From positions 81,105,093 to 81,169,092 of the forward strand of contig NC_061122.1 of assembly GCF_002878395.1 (NCBI RefSeq): DNA of 64,000 nt. The letters are read 5' to 3'. The notes under the pieces were generated by a model. It saw only the letters and a program-made list of their open reading frames with translations. It ran no database searches and was not told the origin of the DNA. Positions 34,764 through 46,940 of the stretch are shown here, in pieces. The translations under genes and the position numbers were made by a program. This stretch comes from Capsicum annuum (lineage: Eukaryota; Streptophyta; Magnoliopsida; Solanales; Solanaceae). How positions within the stretch are numbered: the stretch's first letter is position 1; the number at the start of each line of letters is the position of its first letter.

Positions 34764-36167
34764 TCATGACCTGAGTTACACCCTAGCTGTGAGCCATAAC
34801 TAGCTGCTCACTAGTGGTCTATAAGTACCCTTGGCCTATAATCTCTATAAGATAATATAAATAATGAAAGAGAAGCATAAATATAATAGGCATAATGGAC
34901 TAAATTTAAAAAAAGATGATTTTTATTAAGATATAACTAGAATAAGTGAATGACTATCAATTACCAAATAATTATTTGTCTAGTAAAGGCTCTACAAAGC
35001 ATAAGAATCAATGGGAAAATGACTTATAACCTTTATTAGATTAAAAATCTAATTAAACTAAGAGGAAAGCTAAAAGTAACTTTGTGCCTCCTAGTTGATA
35101 AGAGCGCTCACCAATTAGGTAACTATCAGGTGTTACTGAGTGGCTAGCAGCAAACCTTAAGCTCTAGTCCCTAGATCTATTTTAAATAAAACATATAGTG
35201 TAAATGCATACAATATAGGTATGCAAGTATACACAGAAATATAATATAAACTAAATAACTAATCATGAGAACAGGTAAAGAGTAGCTTAAAATAACTGAA
35301 AACTTGAGATGAAAATCATGAGAGATAAAGTTTACATAAAAGTATGTCATGAGCATATAAATAATAATTTCATAAATTTTATGCACAAGAGAGTTTCTTA
35401 TAATTTACAAACACCATGCGAGCTCATGATTCCCAACATCTTACATCCAAACCCAAAAAGTTGTTCAGACCGGCCAAGGTACTGAACCATGAACATAAGG
35501 ATCCTATAATCATGCCTTTTGGGTGAAACCTATGTTGGCAATGTAGTTATGGAACTTGGATTATCTGAACCCATGTCCTCTTGGTGCTAAGTAATCCTTC
35601 CAAAACATACCAGTGCTCTGTAAAATAGCTAAATCATAATTTTTGAGTCTGTACTTAACATGTTTGTTTAACTATATTGTTGTGAGCCCATGCTTGATTT
35701 CATGTCATGAATCGTAAACAAAATTATGTATTTAAAAGTATATAATATATAGTTCATAATTTATAAAAAAAACTTGAAACCTAAATTTCTATGCATAAAT
35801 AGAGCTTTTAAGAGTCATAAGATCATGGAAACCCTTTTCATCAAAATCAGCTAAAGCATGTAAAGAAATCAACATTAATAGTTTGGGAATGAACCCTAAA
35901 TTTAAGAATAATTTCATCATATCTTGAACGTACTTGGATGTGAGTATGAAAGACATTCATCACTAAAATCTTGAATACCTGAAGAAGACAACTAAAGTTG
36001 ATGATGAGCTTGAAAAGCTTGCTAAGACTAGAGGAACAAGTTCCATGATTCGTGGGTTTGGTCACGACTCCTGAACCCTATCATGAAGACTTAAGACTTC
36101 AAGTTTCATATTTTGTTTTCTATACTATGAGCCGAGGATTTGTAGTCTCAAAATCTAAGGTGTTACA
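34764..36167 (-). repeat. G2 5' LTR
   Basis: On the minus strand it begins TGTAACACCTTAG (36167) and ends GGTCATGA (34764), next to the primer-binding site. Length 1404 bp. It is homologous to the truncated LTR at 14888-15887. Confidence 0.7.
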
Positions 36168-36564
36168 GTATAGCCTCGAGTTTCTCATATGATGTAGAGA
36201 CTTCCTTGATGACCTTTTTCTTCTTTCAAGAAAAGTCCTTGATGCCCAAGTCTACACCCTAGACGTAACAACACCCAATATTATTTTTGAACTAAGCGAA
36301 CCACTTTGCATGACACATGAGCACCTACTTAGAACATAAACTAAAAGACAACATAAAAGCTAACACGTGGGTTGAAATTTTGAAATAAAAGATATTATGA
36401 ATCAAAACATTGAAATGTTTGAAAATTGATTACAACTAACTTAACTGATTTTTTGTCTGTGAAGCCTCTACTAATCATACTGGCATTATTGACAACCAAC
36501 ATAATACTAGACTGTGCATTCCATAAAGACAGAGAGCTTATCCTATATATATATATATATATAT
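36168..36564 (-). repeat. Fragment of another minus-strand gypsy LTR with TA microsatellite
   Basis: GATGCCCAAGTCTACACCC at about 36241 resembles the U5 ends of other LTRs in the window. The fragment ends in a (TA)n run at about 36544-36564, where the G3 LTR begins. No coding sequence. Confidence 0.45.
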
Positions 36565-38912
36565 AAGTAGTCCTGAGCTAATCTGGTAGTTTTCCTACTA
36601 CATCTGAATCTCAACATAAGGGAAATATGAATATGAAAACATAATAAATGCAGAAATGATATCTAAAACATACTAATCTCATAAGTCTCGGTAGAACAAT
36701 ACTGAAAAATCTGAATACTGAATCAAAAGTCTAAAACTGAATCTTGTAGTCTGATAAGCCTCTAATGAATGAATCTAGAGAGTCACTGAGACAGGCCCCA
36801 ACTGAATCAAATTGTCTGAAATGCATAATAAAACGTCTACTAATAACTAAAAATATGACTAACTAAGTCCCTAAACTATGAGGACTTACCAACTGCAGAG
36901 ATGTAAATGAGATGCTAAAAAATCACTCACGCTGCTGAGACTGAGCACCGAACCTACATTATGAGACAATGTAGCACATAGACCTATATGTGGATCAGTA
37001 CTTTGATGATGTACTGAGTATATCGGGTTGAATTCAATAAGTAAACAATGTAATCACAATTTATAAAATCATGCATGCTAAATGTAAATGACTCACATAG
37101 GCTTGAGAAATCAGAAAACTGAAGATCATAATTCATGAACAACAAAGCATATAGTATAGATCTTGTGAGCCATTACATTAAGTTTTAAAATTTGTTAATT
37201 TATGAAAACTACTACATTATCTTGTCAACTGTAAGGGGAATAATTCATCTCAATAATTTAAGAATCTTAAAACCATCGTTTCCAAAACACATGTTTTTAT
37301 CTTAAGGCTTTAAGCCAATAGACTGTTTTAAGAATAGGGGACATCTTTTGGGAGGTTCTTCTAACGGACATACACCATGTGAACATCCATGGAGTCCCAC
37401 GTCTTACCCCCATTGGGTAGGGATGTTCTACCTTGCCATCGCAATAGAACTTCTGATCTTATGTGATCACAGTCTTAGTCATCTATGTAGAAGAAGGGAT
37501 AATCTTAATCCTATGGTGGCACGTAGCTCTGGGGTATGAAACTGTAGTAACACACCCATCTCGGTGCTAAATACTACTCCCATTCTTATGTTCAAAATCT
37601 TAAGAAAATCCACTTCAAATTAGCACAAGGGTAACAAGAAAACCAATTATGCCTTTCTTTCTTTAAATCTTAAGTCACATGAACAAAGTGGATTCTTTAT
37701 CTTAGCTTAGGACCAAAAGGTCAAATCTTTATCAAAAATCTAAGAATAGTCTTATCTTAAGATACTCATAGCATAATCAATCTTGAAAAAACAATCTTTA
37801 ACTAGTGCTTAAAGACCCATGTATCAAACTCATGTTAAAACACCAAAATGCTTATGCTTGATAATGTAAATATTGATAAATCAACTCAAAATCTAGAAAT
37901 TTCAGCAATATGCATGAAAATATGAACATAACCATGAAATTTAACTTCTAAATCATTGGGAATCTCATAAGCTTGTAATTAACAATAATGGGTATATACC
38001 CTAACTTAAATTTCATGGAAAATCATATAAATCTCAGTAAAATCTGAATTTAAAATAAGTTTTGGGCACAAGGATGAAAGGATTATCCTTGTTCATACCC
38101 CACTTACCTTAATTGGTGATCTTTGATGAAAAACTTAAATCTTGGATTCCTATTGATGCTTTGGGGATGAGTTCTTAGAGCCCTTGTATTGAGAATCCTC
38201 AATCTTAAATTTCTTTGGAGAGTTAATGGAGGAATTTGGATTTCTTAGGGATGAAGTTTGTTGAACTAGGGTTCTGCTTGAGAGAGATTTGATGAAAAGT
38301 GGATATAAAGTGCTTTGAATGGATTTAATTCATTGCTTAAGAAGGATTAGGGCTGGGCGAATGACCGAAGTACCCCCTTTAATCTTTGAAATGGAACTAG
38401 AAAAATGAACTTTTTGCGAACTGGGTGGCCACAGTGACGCGCCACTATCACTGTGGCTCACTGGAAATGGACGAGCGGGAACTTGGCATTCACCGCGACG
38501 TTCCACAATCACGGAGCCCCTTTAGTTTGTCATTTTAGCCACTGACACGATGCGTCAGTATCGCGAGGTCTCACTAAAAATTACCAAAAGTGAAATTGGG
38601 CCCCTCCGCGATGCTCCAAAATTGCGGAGTCTCACTGAAAATTGACAATTGTGATTTTATGCTTCTCCGTGATGCGCTAAGGGCCTAAATCATGGTGTTT
38701 TATGACTGGAACTTAAAATAGCCATAACTCCTTCACTCAGTGTCGTATTTAGGCGAATTTGGTATCGATGGAAAGCTTATTCGATTTCTCACGCAATGGG
38801 GAGTCTAAATCTGAAGAATTCTATATGAAATAAATAGTATTCATTTTGGAAACTACCCCTTAATATTCTAGGGATGAATTTAAGATAGGAAAAATCTCAG
38901 GGTATTATAATA
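36565..38912 (-). repeat. G3 3' LTR (LTR A)
   Basis: It aligns end to end with LTR B from 'aagtagtcctgagcta' to 'ggtattataata'. It contains an array of short hairpins at 38428-38635 and the frame at 38330-38512 is only a by-product of that GC-rich array. U5 end truncated at a TA microsatellite. Confidence 0.85.
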
Positions 38913-39182
38913 TCTTTCCCTTGGAAATATTCATTCTCGAATACTACTGGTTAGACTAAGAATACTAAGGAAAATCTAAAGCTAAAGGATAGTAGGCACA
39001 ATCGAAATAAATTGCAAAACTAAATCTAAATCATTCTGAGCATTTGAGTAGTTCTGTGAGTGCATGAACTTACATGAGGACAACTATATAGCTGAATATA
39101 TCATTTGAAAAGAACTAAATAAAGGAATAGTGTTACCTTCAGCTAAATCTGAGTTTGTGGAGAAGAGGTGACAGTAGTTGGC

Positions 39183-39542
39183 TCACATATCTGCTTCTGC
39201 TTCCCAAATGGCGCTCTCAACTGACTGATTCCGCCAAAGAACTTTGACTAAGGGAACTTCTTTATTCCTTAGTCTACGGATCTGATGATCTAAAATCTCA
39301 ACTGGAATCTCTTCATATGAAAGACTGTTCTGAATATCTAAGCCTTCTAAAGGAACTACAATGGTGGAGTCACCAATGTACTTCTTAAGCATAGAGACAT
39401 GAAATACAGGATGAACGGCTGACAAGTCTGCTGGCAAATCAAGCTCATAAGCTACTTCCCAAACACGACTCACAATTCTGAAAGGGCTAACATACTGGGG
39501 ACTAAGCTTCCTCTTCTTTCCAAATTTCTTTACCCCTTTCAT
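39183..39542 (-). pseudogene. G3 integrase C-terminus with chromodomain
   Basis: 119 codons: MKGVKKFGKKRKLSPQYVSP, FHVSMLKKYIGD, and then the chromodomain-type segment EEIPVEILDHQIRRLRNKEV, ending WEAEADM and a stop. Compared with the G3' copy (46458-46940), it lacks the last 19 or so residues because of a TGA and its N-terminal side is frameshifted at about 39543. A chromodomain would bind histone H3 methyl marks and bias insertion to heterochromatin. Confidence 0.75.
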
Positions 39543-40465
39543 AGGTGAAATCTTCAGTTACACTCGATGTCCCTTCTTTTTACATCTGCATAGTATTTCT
39601 GACGACTCTGGCTGTTTTCAATCATTCCTTAATCAGCTTAACTTTCTCCATAGCTTCGTACACTGTATGGGCCTTAGCAAAGTGGCCTCACCTACCTCAA
39701 ACCAACCTATCGGTAATCTACATCTCCTCTCATAAAGAGCCTCAAATGGGGTCATCTAAATGCTAGAATGATAAATGTTATTTTACGCGAACTTGATCAA
39801 TAGAAAATGCTTATCCCAACTACCTTTGAAATCAAGAGCACATTCCCTTAACATATCTTTTAAAGTTTGGATGGTCCTCTCTGCTTGACCATCTATCTGA
39901 GGGTGAAAAGCTAAACTAAGATGGACCTGGGTACCAAGACTTTTCTAAAAGGCTCTCCAAAACTGGGAAGTAAACTGAGTACCCTTATCTAAGATGATAG
40001 ACAAGGGAACTTCATCCAATCTGACTAACTCTCAGATATACAACTTAGTGTAATCCTCAGCTGTATACGACATGTGAACTGGTATGAAATGAGCCAACTT
40101 AGTCAATCTGTCCCAATAACCCAAACTGATTCATGATAACGACGCAAATGGGGTAAACCTGTCACAAAATCCATATTCACCTCTTCCAACTTCAAAGTGG
40201 GGATACCAAACTCTTGCAACGTACCACCAGGTCTTTAGTGCTCTACCTTAACCTATTGGCAAGTTACAAACTTAGCTACAAACTCTGCTATATCTCTCTT
40301 CATACCATTCCACCAATAGATTTCATGCAAGTCGTGGTATATCTTGCTAGCACCTGGATGAATAGAATAACGCGCACCATGCGCATTCGCCATAATTTGC
40401 TGTCTCAAATCATCAACACAAGGCACACACAATCTACCCTGATATCTTAACACGCCATCTCCCTC
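39543..40465 (-). pseudogene. G3 integrase core, degenerate
   Basis: The frame at 40253-40453 carries the HHCC zinc domain: VDDLRQQIMANAHGARYSIH, PGASKIYHDLHEIYWWNG and EFVAKFVTCQ (the first Cys of the CxxC pair is replaced). The DDE core follows toward 39600 in broken frames, with DNA matching integrase of G1 (for example 'gaccatctatctgagg' around 39888). Inactive. Confidence 0.65.
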
Positions 40466-41296
40466 TTAGGAGAAAATCTCTATCTTTTGATCTTTAACTG
40501 ACTCCTTCGGTTTGACCAAACTAGAATCCATATCTTTCTTCTCCTTTACTTTCGAAACTAGGGAAGATTTGAAACTACTCTGAACCCAAACATGCCCTTT
40601 AGCTGAGTCAACCAACCTAACACCCAATCTTGCCAAACGATGAACTTCTCTAGCCAACTCTTTCTAATCATTCTCTACATGAGAAACACTACCTATAGAC
40701 AATCTACTGAGGGCGTTTCCACTACATAGGCCTTGCTCGGATGATACAATACACTTATGTCATAATCTTTCAACAATTCTAACCACATTCAATACCGAAG
40801 ATACAACTTTCTTTAGTTAAACACATATTGTAAGCTTTTATGGTCTGTGAACACATCAACATATACACAATACAGATCATGTCGCTAGATTTTCAAAAAA
40901 ACACCATAGCAGCTAACTCGAGATCATGGGTTGGGTAATTTTTTTTGTGAGGCTTCAACTATCTAGAGGCATAATCTTACCTCTCTATATTAACACACAA
41001 CCCAAACCAACTCTAGAGGCATCACAATACACTATAAAACCATCTGTACCATCGAGTAATGCTAAGATTGGGGCTCTAGTTAATCGAGTTTTCAACTCCT
41101 GAAAACTCTTCTCACAGGAATCTGACCATTGGAACTTAACTTTCTTTTGGATCAATCTAGACACAAGAGATGCAATAGGAGAGAAACCATCAACAAAATA
41201 GCGATAATAACCAACTATACTGAAGAAACTCCTAATATCTAATAGAGAGATAGGTCTAGGCCAATTTCTTATGACTTCTGTCTTTTGGGGATCAAC
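40466..41296 (-). pseudogene. G3 RNase H, degenerate
   Basis: Continuous with RT on the minus strand. Short frames only; 40466-40657 carries a REVHRLARLGVRLVDSAKG segment that matches the linker after RNase H of G1 ([17 protein letters not shown]). Several stops. Confidence 0.6.
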
Positions 41297-41890
41297 TCAA
41301 ATACTATCGACGGAAACAATATGATCGAGAAAGGCTACTAATCTTAGAAAAAATTCACATTTGCTAAATTTGGCAAAGAATTGATGATCTCTAAGAGTTT
41401 GTAAGTGATCTACATGGTCATCCTTACTACGGGAGTATACAAGGATATCATCTATGAATACTATGACAAACATGTCTAGATATTGTTTGAACACTCGGTT
41501 TATAAGGTCCATAAAAGTTACTGGAGCATTGGTTAGCCCAAAAGACATGACTAAAAACTCAAAATGACCATAATGGGTTCTGAAAGCTGTCTTTAGAATA
41601 TCATATTCCCTTACTTTAAGTTGATGATAGCCAGATCTAAGGTCTATCTTTGAGAAATAACTTGCACCTTGGAGTTGATCAAATAAGTCATCAATTCTAG
41701 GAAGAGGATATTTGTTCTTGACTGTGACCTTATTTAGCTGATGATAGTCAATGCACATTAGCAAGGAACCATCTTTATTTCGCACAAATAGGACAGGAAT
41801 GCCCCATGGAGAAACACTAGGCCTGATGAAGCCTTTATATGAAATATCTTTGAGTTGCTCTTTCAACTCCTTTAGATCTGCGGGAGCCAT
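41297..41890 (-). pseudogene. G3 reverse transcriptase
   Basis: 197 open codons containing [55 protein letters not shown], the catalytic [12 protein letters not shown], and [13 protein letters not shown]. It is close to the G3' copy at 60989-61501. The frame is open across the palm but is cut off from protease and RNase H by stops, and a short deletion precedes [14 protein letters not shown]. Confidence 0.8.
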
Positions 41891-41940
41891 ACAATATGAA
41901 GGGATAAAAATAGGCTAAGTATCTGGGAGAAGGTCAATAC

Positions 41941-42480
41941 CAAATTCTATTTTCCTATCGGGAGGTACCCTTGGGAGATCTTTAGGAAATACTTCAAGAA
42001 ATTCATTGGCCACTCTAACGGACTGAAGGGTTGGAGTTTCAGATTTGTATCTTTAACTCGAACTAGATGATAAATACAACCTTTGGATATCAAATTTCTG
42101 GCTTTGAGATAAGATATGAAATGACTCTTGAGAGATACTGAATTACCTAACCACACAAATACTGGCTTATTTGGAAACTGAAACTTCACCACACGGGTGC
42201 GACAACCTATAGAGACATAATAGGAATGGAGCCAATCCATACCAAGGATAAGATCAAAATCAACCATATCTAACACTATCAAGTCTGCTAATATGAATTT
42301 ATGAAGGACAATGATAGGATACTTTTTATAGATTTGTTTGGCAACAACTGACTCACCTATAGGGGTAGAAACCAAGAAACGCTCAGGGATCTTTTCAGAA
42401 CTTACCTCAAAATTCACAACAACTAATGGGGTCATATAAGAGAAAATCTAACCAGGGTCTAACAACACATAAATATCAAA
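41941..42480 (-). pseudogene. G3 protease
   Basis: The active-site region reads LLDPG followed by a TAG stop just upstream of MTPLVVVNFEVS (42435). Downstream LILGMDWLHSYYVSIGCRTR is the conserved second half. Retropepsin-type aspartic protease of gypsy elements, killed by the stop in its active site. Confidence 0.7.
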
Positions 42481-42539
42481 ATAAAAGACACGAAGAATAC
42501 AGTAATAACATCTGGTGAATCCTCCTACTCCTGATGGGA

Positions 42540-43716
42540 TAGTAAAGCATAAAACTAATTTTGGCGCTGAACGCCACCAGTTTTGGATGATGGGCCCTGA
42601 AGAGGGGCTGGGTAACTTAGAGGAACTAGTGCACTATTAGCCTGAGTTTGGGGAAAAATATCCCTACTTTCCTGTCTAGCATGCAGGCACTCTTTGATTC
42701 TGTGACCCGACTGGCCACAACCATAACAAACTTTTTGGCCCCATAAATACTCATCCATATGGGTCTTACCGTACTTAGCACACTGAGGATAATTGGTCCT
42801 ACCACTCATACTATTCTGAGATTTAGGCATAGAAGACTTACCCCACTATTCCTGCCTGTTTCTGGGAGCAGGAGCACTGGCTGAAGAAGAGGCAGACAAA
42901 GATAACCGATTCTGAAACTACAAATGATTTCCTTTCCCAGACTTATTCTGACCATAATCAAACTTCCCTGTTCTAGCCTTTTTATTTACTTTCTCTCTTT
43001 TCTTCATATTTTCTGCCTCAATCTGCTAAGCATGCATCATTAATCTAGGAAGATCCATGTCTCTAATGAGCTTAGCAGTCCTACACTCCTGAACTACCAA
43101 CCTAAACACACTGGTCATAAACTTACTTATGATTAACCCAGGGTCAGCCATTTGATCAGGGGCATACATAAACAACTGGTTGAACTTGAAGCAATACTTT
43201 TTCACTGTCATTGAGTCTTACCTCAGGTTTATAAACTTTTCTATCTTAGCTTCACTTATCTCATGTGGGAAGAACTTATCTAAGAACGCATCTTAAAATA
43301 TCTCCCAAGTCATGGGAGCTGCATTCTCCCCTCTACTTTTCTTTCATATCACCACCCAATTATATGCAACATCCCTCAGCTTATAGGATGCCAGTTTTAC
43401 ACTCGCTTTTTAGAAACATGCATAATTCGGGTGATTTTCTTTACCTCATCTAGATAAAACTGTGGGTCCTCGCCTACCTTCAACCCAAAGAACTCCAGTG
43501 GGTTTATTCTTATAAAATCTTAGATTCTGGTTGCGGCTAAGTCCCTGTCTTGCTGAAGTGGGGCTTCATCCTGACGGTTACCCTAAACATTAGCTGTCAC
43601 ACTTGGGCTAGCTCCTGAAAAATAGCCTGAAACTCTGCATGTGACGTATTCTAATTTAAAGGATCTGCGGGCTGAGGTGGATAGTTATCATTTCTACGTG
43701 CTAGATAAGGAGGCAT
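42540..43716 (-). pseudogene. gag: G3 gag
   Basis: The start MPPYLARRNDNYPPQPADPL at 43716 is followed by a stop. The core fragment 43026-43211 has MTVKKYCFKFNQLFMYAPDQ. The nucleocapsid part (42555-42830) has CYGCGQSGHRIKEC, a CCHC zinc knuckle, preceded by CAKYGKTHMDEYLWG. Multiple stops and shifts. Confidence 0.7.
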
Positions 43717-43902
43717 TTTCTATGACGTGAAAGCACGAGTTAGAAGTAGATAGAGACACTGAATGCATGAGATTATAAAAGAAGAGAGATTTCCTAAAAA
43801 ACTCCATAGCCTCTTGCTCATAGATGTGGCGTACTTCACACCGATAATCAATACTCTACATAACATGGCTTGTATGACTCCTTAATACTCTCTAAACCTT
43901 TA

Positions 43903-43914
43903 GCTCTGATACCA
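43903..43914 (-). other. Primer-binding site of G3
   Basis: TGGTATCAGAGC on the minus strand, four bases inside the LTR end. It is complementary to the 3' end of plant initiator methionine tRNA, where minus-strand DNA synthesis starts. Confidence 0.85.
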
Positions 43915-43918
43915 AGTT

Positions 43919-46250
43919 TGTAATGCCCCAAAATCTAATTTTTAGGATGCCACATGGTGCTCCGAACTACAAGTAGTCCTGAGCTAACCCTGACTGCTTT
44001 TCTACTACTTCTGAATCTCAACATAGGGGAAGTATGAATATGAAAACATAATAAATGTAGAAATCTTATCTGAAACATACTGATCTCACAAGTCTCGATA
44101 GAAAAATACTGAAAAATCTGAATAATGAATATAAAGTCTACAACTAAATCTAGTTGTCAGACAAGCCTCTACTGACTGAATCTAAAGAGTCATTGGGATA
44201 GGTCCCAACTGACTTAAACTATCTAAAATAAATAGTAAAGTGTCTACTAATAACTGAAAATAAGACTAAGTCCCCAAACTATGAGTACTTACCAACTACA
44301 GAGATGTAGATGAGATCTCGAATATCACTCACGCTGCTGAGACTGAGCACCGAACCTACATTATGAGACAATGTAGCACATAGACCTATATGTGGATCAG
44401 TACTTTGATGATGTACTGAGTATATCGGTTTGAATTCAATAAGTAAACAATGTAATCACAATTTATAAAATCATGCATGCTAAATGTAAATGACTCACAT
44501 AGGCTTAAGAAATCAGAAAACTGAAGATCATAATTCATGAACAATAAAGCATATAGTATAGAGATCTTGTGAACCATTACATTAAGTTTTAAAATTTGTT
44601 CATTTATGAAAACTACTACATTATCTTGTCAACTGTAAGGAGAATAATTCATCTTAATAATTTAAGAATCTTAAAACCATAGTTTCATAACACATGCGCT
44701 TTAAGCTAATAGACTATTTTAAGAGTAAAGGATATCTTTTGGGAGGTGGACATACACCATGTGAGCATCCATGGAGTCCCACGTCTTACCCCAGCTGGGT
44801 AAGGCTGTTCTACCCTTCCCATCGGAATAGAACTACTTATCTTATGCGATCACACTCTTAGTGGCATGTAGTTTTGGTGTATAAAATCGTAGTAACATAC
44901 CCACCTCGGTGCTAAATACTACTTTCATTCTTTTGCTCAAAATCTTAAGAATATCCACTTCAAATTAGCATAAGAGTTTACAAGAAAACTAATTATGCCT
45001 TTCTTTCTTTAAATCTCAAGTCACATGAACAAAGTGGATTATTTATCTTATCTTAGTACTAAAGGGTCAAATCTTTATCAAAAATCTGAGAATAGTCTTA
45101 TCTTAGGATACTCATAGCATAATCAATCTTGAAACAATAATCTTTAACTAGGGCTTACAGAGCCATGCATCAAACTCATGTTAAAACACCAAAATGCTCA
45201 TTCTTGATAATGTAAATATTGATAAATTAACTCAAAATCTGGAAATTTCAGCAAGATGCATTAAAATATGAATATAACCATGGAATTTAAGTTTTAAATC
45301 ATTGGGAATATCATAAGCTTGAAAATAACAATAATGGGTATAAACCCTAACTTGAATTTCTTGGAAAATCATATAAATTTCAGTAAAATCTGAATTTAAA
45401 ATAAGTTTTGGGCACAAGGATGAAAGGATTATCCTTGTTCATACCCCACATACCTTAATTGGTGATCTTTGATGAAAAACTTAAATCTTGGATTCCTATT
45501 GATGCTTTGGGGATGAATTCTTAGAGCCCTTGTATTGAGAATCTCAATCTTAAATTTCTTTGAAGAGTTAATGGAGGAATTTGGATTTCTTGAAGAGAAA
45601 GGTTGTTGAACTAGGGTTTTGCTTGAGAGAGATTTGATGAAAAGTGGATGTAAAGTTCTTTGAAGGGATTTAATTCATTGTTTAAGATGGATTAGGTCTA
45701 GGAGAATGACCAAAGTACCCCATTTAATCTTTGAAACTAAACTGGAAAAACAAACTTTTTGTGAACTGGGTAGCCACCGCGATCCGCCACTATCGCGGTG
45801 GCTCACTAGAAATGGATGAGCGGGAGCTTTCACCGCGATGCGGCATAATCGTGAAGCCCCTTTAGTTTGTCATTTGGCCACTGGCGCGATGCATCAGTAT
45901 CGCGAGGTCTCACTGAAAATTGCCAAACGGGAAATTGGACCTCTCCACGATGCACCAAAATTGCGGAGTCTCACTGAAAATTGACATTTGTTATTTTATG
46001 CTTCTCCGCATGCGCTAAGGTCCCAAATCACGATATTTTATGACTGGAACTTAAAATAGCCATAACTCGTTCAGCGAGTGTCGTATTTAGGCGAATTTGG
46101 TATCGATGAAAATCTTATTCAATTTCTCATGCAATGGAAAGTCTAAATGTATATAATTCCTCATGAAATAAATAGTATTCATTTTGGAAGCCATCCCTTA
46201 ACATTCTAGGGATGAATTCAAGTTAGGAAAAATCTAGGGGTATTATAATA
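43919..46250 (-). repeat. LTR B, shared by G3 and G3'
   Basis: 2332 bp, minus-strand end GGGGCATTACA at 43919, start near TATTATAATACCCC at 46250. It lies next to the G3 primer-binding site on one side and next to the G3' polypurine tract (CAAGGGGGAGA, 46251-46261) on the other, so it serves as 5' LTR for G3 and 3' LTR for G3'. It contains the hairpin array at 45772-45990. Confidence 0.85.
45772..45803. other. Perfect 12-bp hairpin in LTR B
   Basis: AGCCACCGCGAT and ATCGCGGTGGCT are exact inverted repeats around an 8-base loop. Three further, less perfect hairpins of the same design follow within 220 bp. The orthologous stem in LTR A is 38428-38437 with 38448-38457. Confidence 0.8.
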
Positions 46251-46457
46251 TCTCCCCCTTGAAAATATTCATCCTCGAATATTGCTGGTTAGACTAAGAA
46301 TACTGAGGAAAATCTAAAGCTATAGGATAGCATGCACAACCGAAGTAAATTGAAAAACTAAATCTAAATCATTCTATGCTTCTGAGTAGTTCTGTGAGTT
46401 CTTGAACTTACATGAGGACAACTATATTGTTGAATATATAATTAGAAAAGAACTGAA

Positions 46458-46940
46458 TCAAGAAAGAGTATTACCTTCAGCTAAATCTGAGTTTGCGAAG
46501 AAGAGGTAAGGGTACTTGGCTCGCATATCTGCTTCTGCTTCCCAAATGGCACCCTCAACCGACTGATTCTGCCAAAGAACTTTGACTAAGGGAACTTCTT
46601 TGTTCCTTAGTCTATGGATCTGATGATCTAAAATCTCAATTGGAATCTCTTCGTATGAAAGGCTATTCTGAATATCTAAGCTTTCTAAAGGAACTACAAT
46701 GGTGGAGTCACCGATACACTTTTTAAGCATAGAGACGTGATATAAAGGATGAACGGCTGATAAGTCTTCTGATAAATCAAGCTCACAAGCTACTTTTCTA
46801 ACATGACTCTCAATTCTGAAAGGGCCAACATACCGGGGACTAAGCTTCCCCTTCTTACCAAATCTCTTTACCCCTTTCATGGGTAAAATCTTCAGATACA
46901 CTTGATCACCAACCTCAAACTCGAGGTCCTTTTTTATCAT
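46458..46940 (-). pseudogene. G3' integrase C-terminus with chromodomain (intact end)
   Basis: 160 open codons starting MIKKDLEFEVGDQVYLKILP, then MKGVKRFGKKGKLSPRYVGP, HPLYHVSMLKKCIGDS, and the chromodomain-type segment IPIEILDHQIHRLRNKEVPL, VKVLWQNQSVEGAIWEAEAD, MRAKYPYLFF. This is the complete natural C-terminus, without the premature stop found in G3. Upstream integrase (46941-48117) is degenerate, with a TAA just before this frame. Confidence 0.8.

Larger units (their letters stand above)
36565..46250 (-). mobile_element. G3: Ty3/gypsy chromovirus, degenerate
   Basis: Minus orientation: 5' LTR 43919-46250, primer-binding site TGGTATCAGAGC at 43903-43914 (complement of initiator Met tRNA end), gag 42540-43716, protease, RT, RNase H, integrase, chromodomain, polypurine tract near 38913-38925, 3' LTR 36565-38912. 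Domain order and chromodomain place it in the chromoviruses. All genes are interrupted. Its 5' LTR is also the 3' LTR of the adjacent internal region G3'. The last 50 or so bases of U5 are missing from the 3' LTR. Confidence 0.85.
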
